Positions 12,455-20,536 are shown, numbered from the stretch's first letter. The stretch: 53,755 nt of DNA from DATBGS01 sp036557885 (GCA_036557885.1 DATBGS010000148.1:1-53755), one strand, 5' to 3'. The notes: generated from the letters alone by a model not told the origin. Numbers and translations are program-made.

Positions 12455-13381
12455 ATGCAACAAGATATTCCTGCCATGAACGATACACCCCATCGGCTCA
12501 ATGATATTCCCCATGAGAACGGCGATTTTTTGTTGAACGAGGGCCTAGACCCCTTATCAGGCGGGCAGGCCGAGCAGCCACCAGACATCGAACAACCATC
12601 CCCACAAGAGGCAGCAGAGCTTTTAGAACGTGCTGCCACAGATCAGGGCGAAGACAGTGTGCTGATGATCGAAACCATCGTCCTCCCAGATGCTGCCGAA
12701 GAAGCCTTCCCAGGAGAGGTATCTGAGGGGACTGACCTGGATATGGCTCTTCCCTGGTATCGTAGCCGTTGGTTTTATATCAGCGCTGGGGTCGTTACCA
12801 CTGCGGTATCCTGCGCGGGCACGCTCTTGCTCATCCAAGAGATGAACAAGCGCAGGCGTCGGCGCGCGCTGGTGGGGAAAGTGAAAACCGGGTGGCAACA
12901 GGCTTCGCTCTTCCCGATGCGAGGCGCCTCTTTGCGCGCTCCAGGAAGATTTGATCAGTTGATCACCCAACTGAGCGGGCCAGCGCAGCAAGCTCCCAGC
13001 AGGATCAAGGCTATGCAGCGGCAGCTAAGGAGCAACAGTGTCTCCAAACGCACCAGGGGGCAACTGGAAAAATCCTCACAACTGGCAGCCCGCCAGATTA
13101 GTCTGCTCGGTGAAAAAGCACGCGCTACCTCGGTTCGCACCGCCAACCAGGTCCAAAACAGCCTCTCCTCGGTGGGCACAGGCATTTCCAACGGGGTTGC
13201 CTACACCGGCAAATCGGTTCATCATACCTGGAACCTTGGGCGAATCTTCGCCATCGGACTAGGGAGCGGCGCGGTCTGGGCTTCCCTCTTCACCCCCAGG
13301 AGCGGCGAGGAGAACCGCGCTCATCTCGCTGAAATCCTGCAACGCTTCGGCAAAAAGGAGACACGAGCAAAGGGCCAGTAG
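12455..13381 (+). CDS. Membrane-anchored protein with YtxH-like C-terminal segment
   Basis: Unnamed 308-residue protein. The first 110 residues are acidic and probably disordered. One clear membrane segment follows (from WFYISAGVVTTAVSCAGTLL), then a basic RRRRR flank and an amphipathic, low-complexity stretch. The C-terminus has a second hydrophobic segment and SGAVWASLFTPRSGEENRAH, resembling the glycine-rich helix plus 'APKSGxExR' signature of YtxH-like general-stress proteins. The ATG at 12455 has AGGAGG at 6 nt; an upstream ATG at 12404 has no ribosome-binding site. It stands alone, convergent with the HTH gene. A stress or envelope role is only an analogy. Confidence 0.65.
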   Translation: MQQDIPAMNDTPHRLNDIPHENGDFLLNEGLDPLSGGQAEQPPDIEQPSPQEAAELLERAATDQGEDSVLMIETIVLPDAAEEAFPGEVSEGTDLDMALPWYRSRWFYISAGVVTTAVSCAGTLLLIQEMNKRRRRRALVGKVKTGWQQASLFPMRGASLRAPGRFDQLITQLSGPAQQAPSRIKAMQRQLRSNSVSKRTRGQLEKSSQLAARQISLLGEKARATSVRTANQVQNSLSSVGTGISNGVAYTGKSVHHTWNLGRIFAIGLGSGAVWASLFTPRSGEENRAHLAEILQRFGKKETRAKGQ

Positions 13382-13447
13382 AAGAGAAGAGAGGCAGACG
13401 CCACGAGGAAGGTACCTCAATGTCTGAGTGCCCCGCGCCTGTCAGAG

Positions 13448-13903
13448 CTAGGATGGCTGGCGCGGGTCGCTGTTGGCGTCTATCAGGTCCACGATATGCT
13501 GCAACTTGCCGATCACCTGCAAGATCGTGCTGCGCTGGCGCTGATACGCCTCAGGGCTTAACTCCCGCATCCAGGCCGCCATATCTTCCTCACGAATATC
13601 AAACCACTTCAGATCGGCCTGCAAACGCAAATGCACGCGCATAGCGGGATCATGGCCGGGCCTGGCTGGTTTGACTTCTATCAGAGGCGCTGCCTCTGCT
13701 GGCTCCTCCAGCGCTTCAGGGTGCAGCGCGGCATAGAGCGCTTCAACCTCGCCCGTTTTAAAAAAGGCCCCTTTGCCCACACCCCCATAGGTGCGTAAAC
13801 GTCCCTCTTTTACAAACTGTTCCAGCGTTTTCCGGTCAATGCCCAAACGCCGGACCACCTCGCTATCATCCAGAAAGGCAAACTTGCCCCCAGGTTTAGA
13901 CAT
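13448..13903 (-). CDS. MerR/excisionase-type helix-turn-helix protein
   Basis: 151-residue protein. Its N-terminal half matches a MerR-like or excisionase-type winged HTH: FLDDSEVVRRLGIDRKTLEQ followed by a wing ending FFKTGEVEALYAAL. The C-terminal half (about 80-150) is charged and mostly helical, with no effector domain I recognise. The ATG at 13903 has AGGAGGG just upstream; the longer open frame beyond it overlaps rsmD out of frame and is not coding. It lies 46 nt after rsmD on the same strand and may be co-transcribed with it. DNA binding is likely from the fold; the target is unknown. Confidence 0.7.
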   Translation of the reverse strand: MSKPGGKFAFLDDSEVVRRLGIDRKTLEQFVKEGRLRTYGGVGKGAFFKTGEVEALYAALHPEALEEPAEAAPLIEVKPARPGHDPAMRVHLRLQADLKWFDIREEDMAAWMRELSPEAYQRQRSTILQVIGKLQHIVDLIDANSDPRQPS

Positions 13904-13949
13904 CTGGCCCTCCTCGCGTGCTCTCTTGGGACTGGCGTGCGCTCTCACA

Positions 13950-14546
13950 CTAGAGAGAGTCGTCTTCTTTCTCGTTGCTCTGGCTCTGCCCCTCTTTATA
14001 AAACAATAACAGGGTGCTGCCATAGCGCCGCTCATCCACCTGGCGCAGGTGCTGCAACACAAGCTGATCAAGATCGCCGCGCTCCTTGGGAAAAATCTGC
14101 ACAACTGCCAGCCCACCGGGAGCAAGCAGCGACGCAGCATCCAGACTTGCCAGCGCCTTTGCTGCCAGGTGTTGATATTGCGGGGGCGCAATGTAGATAA
14201 TCTCGTACTGGCGCCCCTCAGTCGCGGGCTGTTCGAGAAAGCGAAACGCATCGCCGCGTATCACCTCAGCGCGTTCAGCCAACTCGGTGATGCGCAGATT
14301 TTCGCGCAGCACGGCGGCCACCTGGTAACTGATCTCAATAAACGTGGCGTGTTCGGCGCCGCGACTCAAGGCTTCCAGGCCAACCGAACCCGTTCCAGCA
14401 AAGAGATCAAGAAAACGCGCCCCTTCCACATCTTCCCCCAGAATATCAAAGAGAGCGGTCTTCACCCGGTCAATCACCGGACGTGTTCCCATTGTCTTCG
14501 GATGTTTGAGGCGACGCCCTTTCGCTTCACCGCCCACAATGCGCAT
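13950..14546 (-). CDS. rsmD: 16S rRNA (guanine966-N2)-methyltransferase RsmD-like
   Basis: 198-residue class I SAM methyltransferase. The RsmD N-terminus is present (MRIVGGEAKGRRL, then TRPVIDRVKTALFDIL), as is SAM motif I DLFAGTGSVGLEAL (47-60). RsmD methylates N2 of G966 in the 30S head. The catalytic motif IV, normally (N/D)PP(Y/F), reads APPQY (120-124), so the usual Asp is replaced by Ala. The ATG at 14546 has GAGGAG at 6-7 nt; an ATG at 14552 abuts the ribosome-binding site and is less likely. In many bacteria rsmD is next to coaD and recG; here coaD and recG lie together 13 kb away. Confidence 0.88.
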   Translation of the reverse strand: MRIVGGEAKGRRLKHPKTMGTRPVIDRVKTALFDILGEDVEGARFLDLFAGTGSVGLEALSRGAEHATFIEISYQVAAVLRENLRITELAERAEVIRGDAFRFLEQPATEGRQYEIIYIAPPQYQHLAAKALASLDAASLLAPGGLAVVQIFPKERGDLDQLVLQHLRQVDERRYGSTLLLFYKEGQSQSNEKEDDSL

Positions 14547-14658
14547 GGACATCTCCTCTCTTCGACTCATTGGCGTCCACCAGTTAGGCCCTGAAACGGG
14601 TGGCACTTCTCGTTTTTACTTTTTGTTTTTACAGGGTCCGATTTTCCCATGCAGAACA

Positions 14659-14697
14659 CTCTGACGGGGCCAGTAATGTGAACTGGCCCCGTCAGAG
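14659..14697 (-). terminator. Perfect 16-bp stem-loop between the acidic protein gene and rsmD
   Basis: CTCTGACGGGGCCAGT (14659-14674) pairs without mismatch with ACTGGCCCCGTCAGAG (14682-14697), loop 7 nt. It lies about 40 nt beyond the stop of the upstream minus-strand gene and upstream of rsmD. No clear T-run follows on either strand, so the terminator call is tentative. It may be a stabilising or processing hairpin. Confidence 0.45.
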
Positions 14698-14737
14698 CAT
14701 TTCTCACCAGAGTTTGATACAGCTTTTGAGAAAAGGG

Positions 14738-15292
14738 CTAATAGTCTCGCCCTTTCTCTCGGCGGCGTGGCTTCTCTTGCTTCTTGGGCTTCTTTCCGCG
14801 TCGCGGTGACCAGCCCTCGTCCTCCTCCTCTTCATCCACCTCATCATAGAGATTCGCATAATCGAACGACGATTCTCCTGGCTCCTCAGCCAGCGCCAGC
14901 GGAGTCTCTGATCCCTGCTCTACGTCTTCGGAGAAATCCCCCGTCAGCTCAGGAACCTCTTCATTATCCCCGATGTCAACCAGTCCGGCAGCCGCCGCAA
15001 GATCAGCCAGCGACTCTTTGCCGCTCAGATGAATTGACTGTTGCCCGGCAGGGGCCGACCAACGCGCGGGCGTCTCAGCAGGGGCTGCTGGAGGGGGGGC
15101 GCTTTTCACTGCGGCTGGCCCCTTCATCGGCACCTCTGGCAGTTCGTCTTGCTCAGACCCATCGCCTTCATCAGTCTCTAGCGCGCCCTTACCTCCGGTA
15201 AACACCTTGCGCCCGGCTGCTACATCCAGCCAAAATTGCGAGTAGTAGCGTGGGCGTTCCACATCCTTCTCAGAGTCTTTTCTTGCCATCAT
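14738..15292 (-). CDS. Hypothetical acidic protein with basic tail
   Basis: 184 residues with no domain I can name. An ordered-looking start (RPRYYSQFWLDVAAGRKVF) is followed by a Pro/Ala-rich linker, then a long acidic stretch (YDEVDEEEEDEGW) and a strongly basic C-terminus (RRGKKPKKQEKPRRREKGRDY). The charge pattern suggests a disordered protein that may bind nucleic acid or ribosomal proteins, but that is speculation. Two adjacent ATG codons occur at 15292 and 15289, with GGTGAG before them. It is monocistronic by appearance: a terminator precedes it and a 16-bp hairpin follows. Confidence 0.65.
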   Translation of the reverse strand: MMARKDSEKDVERPRYYSQFWLDVAAGRKVFTGGKGALETDEGDGSEQDELPEVPMKGPAAVKSAPPPAAPAETPARWSAPAGQQSIHLSGKESLADLAAAAGLVDIGDNEEVPELTGDFSEDVEQGSETPLALAEEPGESSFDYANLYDEVDEEEEDEGWSPRRGKKPKKQEKPRRREKGRDY

Positions 15293-15460
15293 CTCACCTT
15301 GCTGGTCAAAGTGCTCTTTGCCATGTACTCCTGTGACGATAGGGTTGAATGAAACACCGACAGATGTCGCGTACTTTTCCCTACACCTGTTGACAGACCA
15401 ACTGAGCAGGTGGATGCACGATGGGCACCACGTGGAAGATCAGAAGCCTTCCACTCCTGA

Positions 15461-15505
15461 CAAAACTGGTCATCGCAAGATATTCTCGTTCTTGCGATGA
15501 CCAGT
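15461..15505 (-). terminator. Intrinsic terminator of the thioesterase gene
   Basis: Reading the minus strand, ACTGGTCATCGCAAGA (15505-15490) pairs perfectly over 16 bp with its complement at 15480-15465, across a 9-nt loop. It is followed by TTTTG. It lies about 80 nt after the stop of the thioesterase gene, which fits transcription termination of the mutY-creatininase-thioesterase unit. Confidence 0.75.
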
Positions 15506-15582
15506 ATAACACGAGGCCCCTCAACCTGCAAGCAGAAAGAAAAGCTGAGCCTCTGGCCCCGCTTCTCCTCGCCTCCTTCTCC

Positions 15583-16083
15583 TCAAAAGTAGCCCAATAA
15601 CCCCGGATAGCGCTGCGCCGCCTGCTCGCGCAATTCCTCTGGATAGGGTAGAAATGTTCCCTGGCCTTCCGCCACCACGATGGACGGCTCGTTTGCCAGA
15701 GCGATCTTGCCGCGAGCAATCACCATCCGTGCCCGGCGCTGCTCTGCCTCAGCCGTCACCCGGAGCAGTTGCCCCACCAGCGCCGGGCGTCGAAAGCGAA
15801 TCTCCAGGCGCCCGGTCATCACCCATTGCTGATATAACAGGGCGGTGCGCGCCAATGTCTCATCCAACAGCGAGGCTAAAATCCCACCATGTACCACGCC
15901 AGGAAACCCCTCAAACGAAGCATCAGGCAAAAAGTCGGCTACCACCTGCTCGCCCTCGCGGTGAAACTTCAGCCGCAGCCCTGTTGTATTCTTCGCGCCA
16001 CACACAAAACAGTGCTGATAATCGCTGCGATCATTCAACGCAGCATCATCAGCATGCTCATCAGGAGACAACAAATCAGCCAC
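15583..16083 (-). CDS. PaaI-type hotdog-fold thioesterase
   Basis: Acyl-CoA thioesterase-like protein of 166 residues. It carries the CFVCGAKNTTGLRLKF opening typical of one hotdog subfamily, then FPGVVHGGILASLLDE, in which HGG and the Asp/Glu on the long helix form the usual active-site region. The substrate is not predictable. The start is a GTG at 16083 with AAGGAGG at 4-5 nt; the open frame continues 25 codons upstream but would overlap the previous gene. It follows the creatininase-family gene by 44 nt and ends before a strong terminator, so it is likely the last gene of that unit. Confidence 0.82.
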   Translation of the reverse strand: MADLLSPDEHADDAALNDRSDYQHCFVCGAKNTTGLRLKFHREGEQVVADFLPDASFEGFPGVVHGGILASLLDETLARTALLYQQWVMTGRLEIRFRRPALVGQLLRVTAEAEQRRARMVIARGKIALANEPSIVVAEGQGTFLPYPEELREQAAQRYPGLLGYF

Positions 16084-16127
16084 ATTTCCTCCTTCACGAC
16101 TTGAAATGGGTTTTGAAAACGCGCTTT

Positions 16128-17057
16128 TTAAGTTGGATGGCCGCGTCTCCCCTTCCAAAACAACAGACCCGCCACCCCACTCGCCAGGCCAGCAAAGATC
16201 AGCAACAGCGAGGCGGCGACTTTGGGGCGAAGCACATTGCGGCTGGTCAGGGGCGCCGCTTGCCGGGCCTGAACCTGCTCCTCCACCATGCGCGCCGCCA
16301 GATCAGCCCCCAACTGAGCCATCATCTCAACCATCACCTGCCCAACATCCGCTCTTGCCAGCGTCGGGTCGCCCACATAGCCCGGCCAATGTGCGCGGGT
16401 CCAACCACGCCAGCGGACGAGATGCCACCAGTCAACGCGCTTCAGGTGTTGATAGTTTATGTTCACCAGTTCAGGATGCAAATGCAGCATCAAGGAGGTT
16501 TCCATAGAGCCGCTGTGATGCGCGCGCAAGAGCAGCTTCAATGCCTGGCCTACGATTGGTTCATTCAGCCCAGAGAAACGGGCACCTAGCTCCTTGCTGT
16601 GCAGCAGGCGATGCCAGATGCCTGCCACCGGAGCAACCATCGTAATCCCATAACGGCGGCTGACCGCCTTTGAAGCCGCTTCCATCGCAGAGAGATGGCT
16701 CAACCCTAAATGGCCGCTGACGGCAATAATACAATGAAAGCCATCCCTGGCAAGCGCTTTGCCTGCCTGGAACAATGCCTGACGCACCAGACGAACGGGC
16801 GTCCCAATCGTCCCCAGATACGGGATGGCCCCTGACCCAAGGGGGATGGCGGGCAAAAGCACGCATGTGACCTGCGGGTAGTGCTGCTCCAGGCGGAGCG
16901 CGATGGCTTCAGCGATGCCCCGGCCCGTATACAGATCTGTTCCCAGCGGCAAGTGAGGCCCATGTTCTTCAAGTGGACTCAGGACCACAAACACCACCGT
17001 GTGTACGCGATCAAGCGCCTCTAATTCAGGCCAGGTCAGCTCCTCAAAGTGTAACAC
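16128..17057 (-). CDS. Creatininase-family amidohydrolase with C-terminal membrane anchor
   Basis: About 309 residues. The creatininase/MftE-type metal-binding signature is present: LSPLEEHGPHLPLGTDL near the N-terminus, with Glu, His and Asp ligands, and SGHLGLSH in the middle. Family members hydrolyse small amides (creatinine, FAPy, a mycofactocin-precursor peptide); the substrate here is unknown. The C-terminus adds a hydrophobic segment (VAASLLLIFAGLASGVAGLL) followed by a basic tail, which would anchor it to the membrane and is unusual for the family. The GTG at 17057 has AGGGGG upstream; a TTG at 17084 is an alternative. It follows mutY by about 64 nt. Confidence 0.75.
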   Translation of the reverse strand: MLHFEELTWPELEALDRVHTVVFVVLSPLEEHGPHLPLGTDLYTGRGIAEAIALRLEQHYPQVTCVLLPAIPLGSGAIPYLGTIGTPVRLVRQALFQAGKALARDGFHCIIAVSGHLGLSHLSAMEAASKAVSRRYGITMVAPVAGIWHRLLHSKELGARFSGLNEPIVGQALKLLLRAHHSGSMETSLMLHLHPELVNINYQHLKRVDWWHLVRWRGWTRAHWPGYVGDPTLARADVGQVMVEMMAQLGADLAARMVEEQVQARQAAPLTSRNVLRPKVAASLLLIFAGLASGVAGLLFWKGRRGHPT

Positions 17058-17121
17058 GTCGCAGTGTCCCCCTGGCCGCAGCAAAAGCAGGCACCGTTAA
17101 AGGCATACAGTTTCTACACCA

Positions 17122-18240
17122 TTATGGCAACGAAACCAGCAGGAGACTTTCCGCCGGCTGAAGCTTACCGGCTGGTTCACCAGAAGCGTGATGGAGAGCT
17201 ATCAACCCGTCGCGAGCCAGTTCCTCGGTCAGGCGAGAGAGCCAGGCCATATCCTCAGCCGCAGAAAAATCTGCCTTCACCTGCGGCCCCAGCTCAGGCA
17301 GCGACAAACGCTCACCCGGCGCCAGCGCGCGCAGCGCATCCACGACGCGCCCGCGAAAATAGCGATTCGTGCTGGTAAATGGTACCGTTTTATACGCTGA
17401 TGTCGCCTCTGCCACCTTCGTCAGTGGGCCTGGGACCGCTGGCCTTGCCAGCGCCTCTTGAGCCTCGCTTGCTGTAGCGGTTGGCTGCTGTCTGCCAGAT
17501 TTTGCAGGCCGCTGCTTCTGCTGCTGAACCAGCAAGCGCAAATCCTTCCCTGAAGGAAACAACGCATGCTCCCCCAGTTCTTTATAGGCCGCACACACCT
17601 GCTGTAGGGGACAGACTTCACACGCTGGAGTGGTCGCCGTGCAGATGGTCGCCCCCAGGTCCATCAATGCCTGATTCCATTCATACGCCCGATCTGGAGG
17701 AAGCACCTGCCGGGCTAACTCCCAGGAGTGCTGCTCACTCAGCGGGGCTGCTTCGCGCTCAATGCCCACAAACATGCGTTGAAGCACCCGCCGAATATTG
17801 GTGTCTACCGTTGGTACCTGCCGCCTGTAGGCAAAGCACGCCAGCGCACCTGCCGTATAGCGCCCCACGCCTTTGAGCTTGAGCAGTTCAGCCTCATCAG
17901 CAGGAATCTTACCATCATACTCAGCCAGCACCTGCCGGGCAATAGCCTGCAAGCGCACCGCGCGCATATTGTAGCCCAGCGGCGCCCAGGCCCGAATCAC
18001 CTCCGCCGTCGCAGCCTCGGCAAGCTGCGCCAGCGTGGGGAAGCGCTCCAGAAACTCTCGATACTTGGGCAGAACACGATCCACCTGCGTCTGTTGGAGC
18101 ATGATTTCTGAGACGAGGATAGAATAGGGGTCGCTGGTCGTCCGCCAGGGAAGGTCGCGCCCCTGACGCGCATACCACCCAAGAAGCAGGCCATGTACCT
18201 GCTTGATCTGGTTTTCTTCAAGATTGTCTGGTTGGTTCAT
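17122..18240 (-). CDS. mutY: A/G-specific adenine glycosylase
   Basis: Removes adenine mispaired with 8-oxoguanine. 372 residues. The helix-hairpin-helix glycosylase domain has catalytic Glu45 (SEIMLQQTQV), the HhH LKGVGRYTAGAL (122-133) and catalytic Asp146 (VDTNIRR). The 4Fe-4S cluster is C200-X6-C207-X2-C210-X5-C216. The C-terminal NUDIX-like domain that recognises 8-oxoG in E. coli MutY is not evident. Instead there is a linker and a segment (RYFRGRVVDALRAL to LARDGLI) that looks like a small winged helix, as I recall from actinobacterial homologues. First gene of a likely mutY-creatininase-thioesterase unit. Confidence 0.92.
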   Translation of the reverse strand: MNQPDNLEENQIKQVHGLLLGWYARQGRDLPWRTTSDPYSILVSEIMLQQTQVDRVLPKYREFLERFPTLAQLAEAATAEVIRAWAPLGYNMRAVRLQAIARQVLAEYDGKIPADEAELLKLKGVGRYTAGALACFAYRRQVPTVDTNIRRVLQRMFVGIEREAAPLSEQHSWELARQVLPPDRAYEWNQALMDLGATICTATTPACEVCPLQQVCAAYKELGEHALFPSGKDLRLLVQQQKQRPAKSGRQQPTATASEAQEALARPAVPGPLTKVAEATSAYKTVPFTSTNRYFRGRVVDALRALAPGERLSLPELGPQVKADFSAAEDMAWLSRLTEELARDGLIALHHASGEPAGKLQPAESLLLVSLP

Positions 18241-18574
18241 GGGAGTAAGGGAAGAGTGCTCCTGGTGTTACCAGGTCACGGAGATCACACAAGACAAAAG
18301 CACCGGAGTATTATAGGAATAAGGCTTGCAGTATCGCGCTCAAGTACCAGCCACCACAACGGCGACGAGCGCTCCAAATATACGTCTATTATAGCATAGC
18401 TGGCATAGTTGGTATCGCTGGTACAACTGGCGCCACGCTCGTGGGCGCAGCCTGGGGGCCAGGACGCCTGACTGAAGAGAGCGGTGCCCGATCAGGGTAA
18501 AATGATATAATTCGCGCCAGAGCACATCAATCACAGGCAGAGCTACAAGTCTACTACGGAAGCAGGTATTTACG
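18241..18574. other. Divergent intergenic region, mutY / cystathionine synthase
   Basis: 334 nt between divergent genes. It contains an extended -10 element for the plus-strand gene (18503-18511) and some near-repeats of GCTGGTA/GCTGGCATA around 18395-18430. I see no S-box or other methionine riboswitch and no small gene. Confidence 0.5.
18503..18511 (+). promoter_or_regulatory. Extended -10 promoter for the cystathionine synthase/lyase gene
   Basis: TGATATAAT fits the TGN-TATAAT extended -10 pattern, with no good -35 at 17 nt. The predicted start near 18518 gives a 57-nt leader. Confidence 0.6.
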
Positions 18575-19711
18575 ATGGAATTTGCAACACGGGCTATTCA
18601 TGTCGGGCAGGCCCCAGACCCAACCACTGGAGCGACGATCACCCCGATCTATCAAACCTCCACCTATACGCAGGCAGGCCTGGGTGAACATAAAGGGTAC
18701 GAATATTCGCGCACACACAACCCCACGCGCACCGCTCTGGAAGCCTGCCTTGCCTCGTTGGAAGAAGGGCAGTTTGGGCTGGCCTTTGCCAGCGGCATGG
18801 CTGGTACCAGCGCCATCCTCAGCCTGCTTTCGCCAGGCGACCATCTGGTGGCCTGCGACGACCTGTACGGAGGCACCTACCGCATCTTTGAGCGCGTGCT
18901 CCGGCGCGCGGGTCTGGACTTCACCTATGTCCCCGCCAGCGATGTTGCCGCCTACGAGCGGGCCATTCGTCCCAACACGCGCATGATCTGGGTAGAAAGC
19001 CCTACCAATCCGCTGCTTAATCTGGTAGACCTGGCAGCCGTAGCCGACATCGCCAGACGGCATCAGCTTCGGCTCGTGGTGGATAACACCTTTGCCAGCC
19101 CCTATCTGCAACAACCATTAAAGCTGGGCGCGCACCTCGTGGTACACAGCACCACAAAATATATCAACGGGCACAGCGACATGATCGGCGGCGCGGTAAT
19201 TACCTCCGACGAGGAAGCCTATCAGGGCATGAAATTTTACCAGAACGCCGCTGGTGGCGTTCCGGGGCCGTTTGACGCCTGGCTCGCCCTGCGCGGGGTC
19301 AAAACGCTGGCCGTGCGCATGCGCCAGCACTGCGCCAACGCCGAAGCCATTGCCCATTTCCTCAGCGAACACCCTCGCGTGCGGAAAGTCTACTATCCTG
19401 GCCTGTCCCAACATCCTGGTCATGCCCTGGCAGCAAGCCAGATGAAGGGCTTTGGCGGCATGGTGTCGTTTGATCTGAAAGGTACCGCCGCCGATGTAGA
19501 TCAGGCGGTGCGACGGCTTCAGCTCTTTGCCCTGGCAGAAAGTCTGGGCGGAGTAGAGTCGCTGGTGTGCTATCCCGTTGGCATGACACATGGCAGCATT
19601 CCCGTTGCCGAGCGCGAACGACGCGGCATTACTGACACGCTGCTGCGCCTTTCGGTTGGCATTGAAGACCCGCAGGACTTGATCGCTGATCTCAAGCAGG
19701 CGCTGGGATAA
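18575..19711 (+). CDS. Cystathionine gamma-synthase/gamma-lyase family PLP enzyme
   Basis: 378-residue member of the Cys/Met metabolism PLP-dependent family. The opening MEFATRAIHVGQAPDPTTGA, the YSRTHNPTR block, the SGMAGTSAIL phosphate-binding region and the PLP lysine in HSTTKYINGHSD are all canonical. These enzymes make or cleave cystathionine (transsulfuration) or use O-acetyl-homoserine. Sequence alone does not tell metB from mccB/metC, though the high similarity to the bacterial CGS/CGL group argues against a Met gamma-lyase. It stands alone, with its own promoter and no cysteine or methionine genes adjacent. Confidence 0.9.
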   Translation: MEFATRAIHVGQAPDPTTGATITPIYQTSTYTQAGLGEHKGYEYSRTHNPTRTALEACLASLEEGQFGLAFASGMAGTSAILSLLSPGDHLVACDDLYGGTYRIFERVLRRAGLDFTYVPASDVAAYERAIRPNTRMIWVESPTNPLLNLVDLAAVADIARRHQLRLVVDNTFASPYLQQPLKLGAHLVVHSTTKYINGHSDMIGGAVITSDEEAYQGMKFYQNAAGGVPGPFDAWLALRGVKTLAVRMRQHCANAEAIAHFLSEHPRVRKVYYPGLSQHPGHALAASQMKGFGGMVSFDLKGTAADVDQAVRRLQLFALAESLGGVESLVCYPVGMTHGSIPVAERERRGITDTLLRLSVGIEDPQDLIADLKQALG

Positions 19712-19745
19712 GCCGCTCGCCTCCAGGCGCGTATCTGACCTGCAT

Positions 19746-19774
19746 TTGACCTCCAGGGGTTGATTTGATATGAT
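19746..19774 (+). promoter_or_regulatory. Promoter of the small membrane protein gene
   Basis: TTGACC (19746-19751) and TATGAT (19769-19774) are separated by 17 nt. The predicted start near 19781 gives a leader of about 145 nt. Confidence 0.6.
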
Positions 19775-19926
19775 GCAGTTAGCCCATGACCTGGACTCAT
19801 CGGGCTGACATCATCGAGTTTTATTCAGAAACTACCAACTTCGCCGCGCCTGCCCGGCTTGCCACCTTCAGGTGGTTCCTTATAGGATAGGGACGCGCGG
19901 GCACTGATGAGGAGCGATACAGACTC

Positions 19927-20412
19927 ATGGGAGCACTGATTCAATGGCTATTTACCGATCCAGTCACGGCTGGAAACGGGCTGGGCAAAGGGCCAAATGG
20001 CTCTGAGCAATTCCATTTCTATCTTCCCTGGATCATCTTTTGCGTCCTGGGGCTGCTGGCCTGGGCCTATTACTGGTCAGAGGGGCGCAAGCGCTTTTTC
20101 AAAAAGAACGTCCTCAACAAGCGGCTCATGGATAAATACACCAACAAGTTCGCGGCTATCGCCCTGGTTGGTTTGCCGCTGGTTGCCAGCCGCTACCTGC
20201 TGGATACCACGTTCTTTGCCTGGCGCTTCTGGCGTTACCTGTGGCTGCTCTGGCTGGTTTATGTCACCATCAGGCTGGCAATCTATCTCTGGCCGTCCAG
20301 GTTGCCCTTGCGCAAAAAATGGTACCGCGAAGATCGCGCCAACTACCTGCGCAACGAGCGCCTCTTGCAATACTTCCCCAAGCCGCGCGAGGCGAAAAAA
20401 GCCCGCTCCTGA
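19927..20412 (+). CDS. Hypothetical three-helix membrane protein
   Basis: 161 residues, no recognised family. Three hydrophobic segments are visible: WIIFCVLGLLAWAYYW near residue 35, a central FAAIALVGLPLVASRYLL, and WRYLWLLWLVYVTIRLAIYLW near residue 100. They are separated by basic loops, and the C-terminus is highly basic and presumably cytoplasmic. It has its own promoter and ends at a strong bidirectional terminator, so it is an independent transcription unit. Function unknown. Confidence 0.7.
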   Translation: MGALIQWLFTDPVTAGNGLGKGPNGSEQFHFYLPWIIFCVLGLLAWAYYWSEGRKRFFKKNVLNKRLMDKYTNKFAAIALVGLPLVASRYLLDTTFFAWRFWRYLWLLWLVYVTIRLAIYLWPSRLPLRKKWYREDRANYLRNERLLQYFPKPREAKKARS

Positions 20413-20446
20413 TCTGGCTTCTTGAAAAGACAAAGCACAAGGAGTA

Positions 20447-20522
20447 CGAAGAAAGAAGAAAGCAGCCCCGCTCCATCAGGCTGAGCGGGGCTGCTTTCTT
20501 CTTTCTTCTTTCTTCTTTCTTC
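20447..20522. terminator. Bidirectional 26-bp terminator with heptamer-repeat tail
   Basis: The left arm (20448-20473) and right arm (20483-20508) form a perfect 26-bp stem whose GC core is AGCAGCCCCGCT/AGCGGGGCTGCT, with a 9-nt loop. The outer arms are purine-rich on the left and pyrimidine-rich on the right, so each strand reads a T-rich run after its hairpin. It serves the convergent membrane-protein gene (+) and tatC (-). The right tail consists of TTTCTTC heptamers identical to those after the tRNA. Confidence 0.88.
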
Positions 20523-20536
20523 GTAGCGGTGTGCTG

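Noticed and set aside
18241..18574. Methionine riboswitch upstream of the cystathionine synthase/lyase gene
   Set aside because: The predicted leader is only about 57 nt and shows none of the S-box helices or a terminator.
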